Assembly: GCA_964521105.1 (NCBI GenBank)
Contig: CAZFPO010000145.1
Coordinates: 1-6,358, forward strand
Length of the DNA stretch: 6,358 bases
Direction of reading: 5' to 3'
Origin: JAQUGA01 sp964521105
GTDB lineage: Bacteria; Bacteroidota; Bacteroidia; Bacteroidales; WCHB1-69
A program made the position numbers and the translations under genes. Positions 5,637 to 6,358 of the stretch are shown here, piece after piece. Position 1 is the first letter of the stretch. Each line of letters opens with the position of its first letter. The notes below the pieces were generated by a model that was given only the letters and a program-made list of their open reading frames with translations, made no database searches and was not told the origin of the DNA.

Positions 5637-6358
5637 ATGAGAAAATTATTTTTACTACTACTATTAAGTATTTTTATTCAAAGCTATTCTCAAATAAAAG
5701 CACAGAACAACAGCCCATTTACTTTTTACGGTTTTGTTAGAACTGATGCATATTATGATACTCGGCAGATTTTTGAACTTCGTGAAGGTTTGATGCTTTT
5801 ATATCCATTAAATCAAAAACTTGACCTTAATGGTTCAGATATTAACAATGCTCCTTCATACAATTTTAGTCCAATTGGCACCCGTTTAGGTGTTAAAGTT
5901 AAAGGACCAAAAGCATGCGGAGCCGAAACTATGGGTGTGGTTGAGGCAGAGTTTTTTGGAAATTCAAATGCAACAATAAATACATTACGACTTAGACATT
6001 CATATTTAAAAATGAATTGGACAAATAGTGAATTGTTGATGGGACAAACTTGGCATCCATTTTTTACTGAAGAAAGTATACCAAACACTGTTTCGTTTAA
6101 CACAGGAGCACCATTTCAACCTTTTAATCGTTCACCACAGGTTCGATTTACTCAAAAATTAGGTAAATTATCATTACAATTAACCGCTTTAAACGAGCGA
6201 GATTTTGCAAGTATTGGACCGTTGGGTGTTTCTAACACATACATGATAACTGCTAAAATCCCTGAAATAACGGCTGGTTTATTTTATAAAACAAATCTTT
6301 GTGATTCATCTCTAATTTTATCGATGGGAGTTTTAGGCGAATATAAAACTCTCCGTCC
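5637..6358 (+). CDS. Porin-like outer-membrane beta-barrel protein (3' end beyond window)
   Basis: An open frame from ATG 5637 to the window edge, 240 residues plus two bases with no stop. It starts MRKLFLLLLLSIFIQSYSQ, a signal peptide with cleavage near residue 18 or 23 (SYS|Q or IKA|Q). The mature part begins FTFYGFVRTDAYYDTRQ, the first barrel strand as seen in Bacteroidota porin-like proteins. Further family-like stretches are TRLGVKVKGP, VVEAEFFGNSN, LRLRHSYLKMNW, LLMGQTWHPFF and NTGAPFQPFNRSPQVRF, alternating beta strands with turns. Function is presumably diffusion of small solutes across the outer membrane; no substrate can be named. It is transcribed divergently from the ThiS-like operon. 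The missing C-terminus would be expected to end in a final beta strand. It reads as an intact gene cut only by the window edge. Confidence 0.8.
   Translation, partial: MRKLFLLLLLSIFIQSYSQIKAQNNSPFTFYGFVRTDAYYDTRQIFELREGLMLLYPLNQKLDLNGSDINNAPSYNFSPIGTRLGVKVKGPKACGAETMGVVEAEFFGNSNATINTLRLRHSYLKMNWTNSELLMGQTWHPFFTEESIPNTVSFNTGAPFQPFNRSPQVRFTQKLGKLSLQLTALNERDFASIGPLGVSNTYMITAKIPEITAGLFYKTNLCDSSLILSMGVLGEYKTLR

Noticed and set aside
5813..6103. Minus-strand open frame of 96 codons
   Set aside because: It lies wholly within the porin-like gene, whose + frame shows a signal peptide and family-like strands; the minus frame has no recognisable features.

Overview
The window is very AT-rich and reads as a chromosomal segment of a Bacteroidota bacterium. 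The signs are a BtuB-like TonB-dependent receptor, start codons preceded by A/T-rich sequence rather than Shine-Dalgarno sites, promoter -7 matches of the form TAnnTTTG, and a secreted protein cleaved at a TFS|Q-type site. The exact order or genus cannot be read from the sequence. A run of exactly 100 N (1143-1242) marks a scaffold join, so this is probably a draft or metagenome assembly.

Layout, left to right. A hairpin with a T-tract at 1-37 ends an unseen upstream gene. A TonB-dependent outer-membrane receptor (158-1968, +) follows, interrupted by the N gap. A 326-base gene-free stretch (1969-2294) is dense in repeats: two tandem palindromic units, a 28-base repeat and a 9-bp inverted repeat. 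A single ATPase with a DUF4143-type C-terminal domain (2295-3422, +) comes next. The 28-base repeat recurs just after it as a perfect-stem hairpin.

On the minus strand, 5481 down to 3607 is a compact three-gene operon: a ThiS-like sulfur carrier ending in Gly-Gly, a SpoU/TrmH-family RNA 2'-O-methyltransferase starting one base after the carrier's stop, and a secreted TraB/GumN-family protein. A divergent intergenic region (5482-5636) carries candidate promoters for this operon and for a rightward porin-like outer-membrane barrel (5637-6358) that runs off the window.

The two barrels and the TraB protein are envelope functions; the methyltransferase acts on RNA in the cytoplasm. No complete new system is visible. 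The two points most worth a second look are the diverged 28-base direct repeat bracketing the ATPase gene, and the orphan ThiS-like carrier coupled to an RNA methyltransferase.
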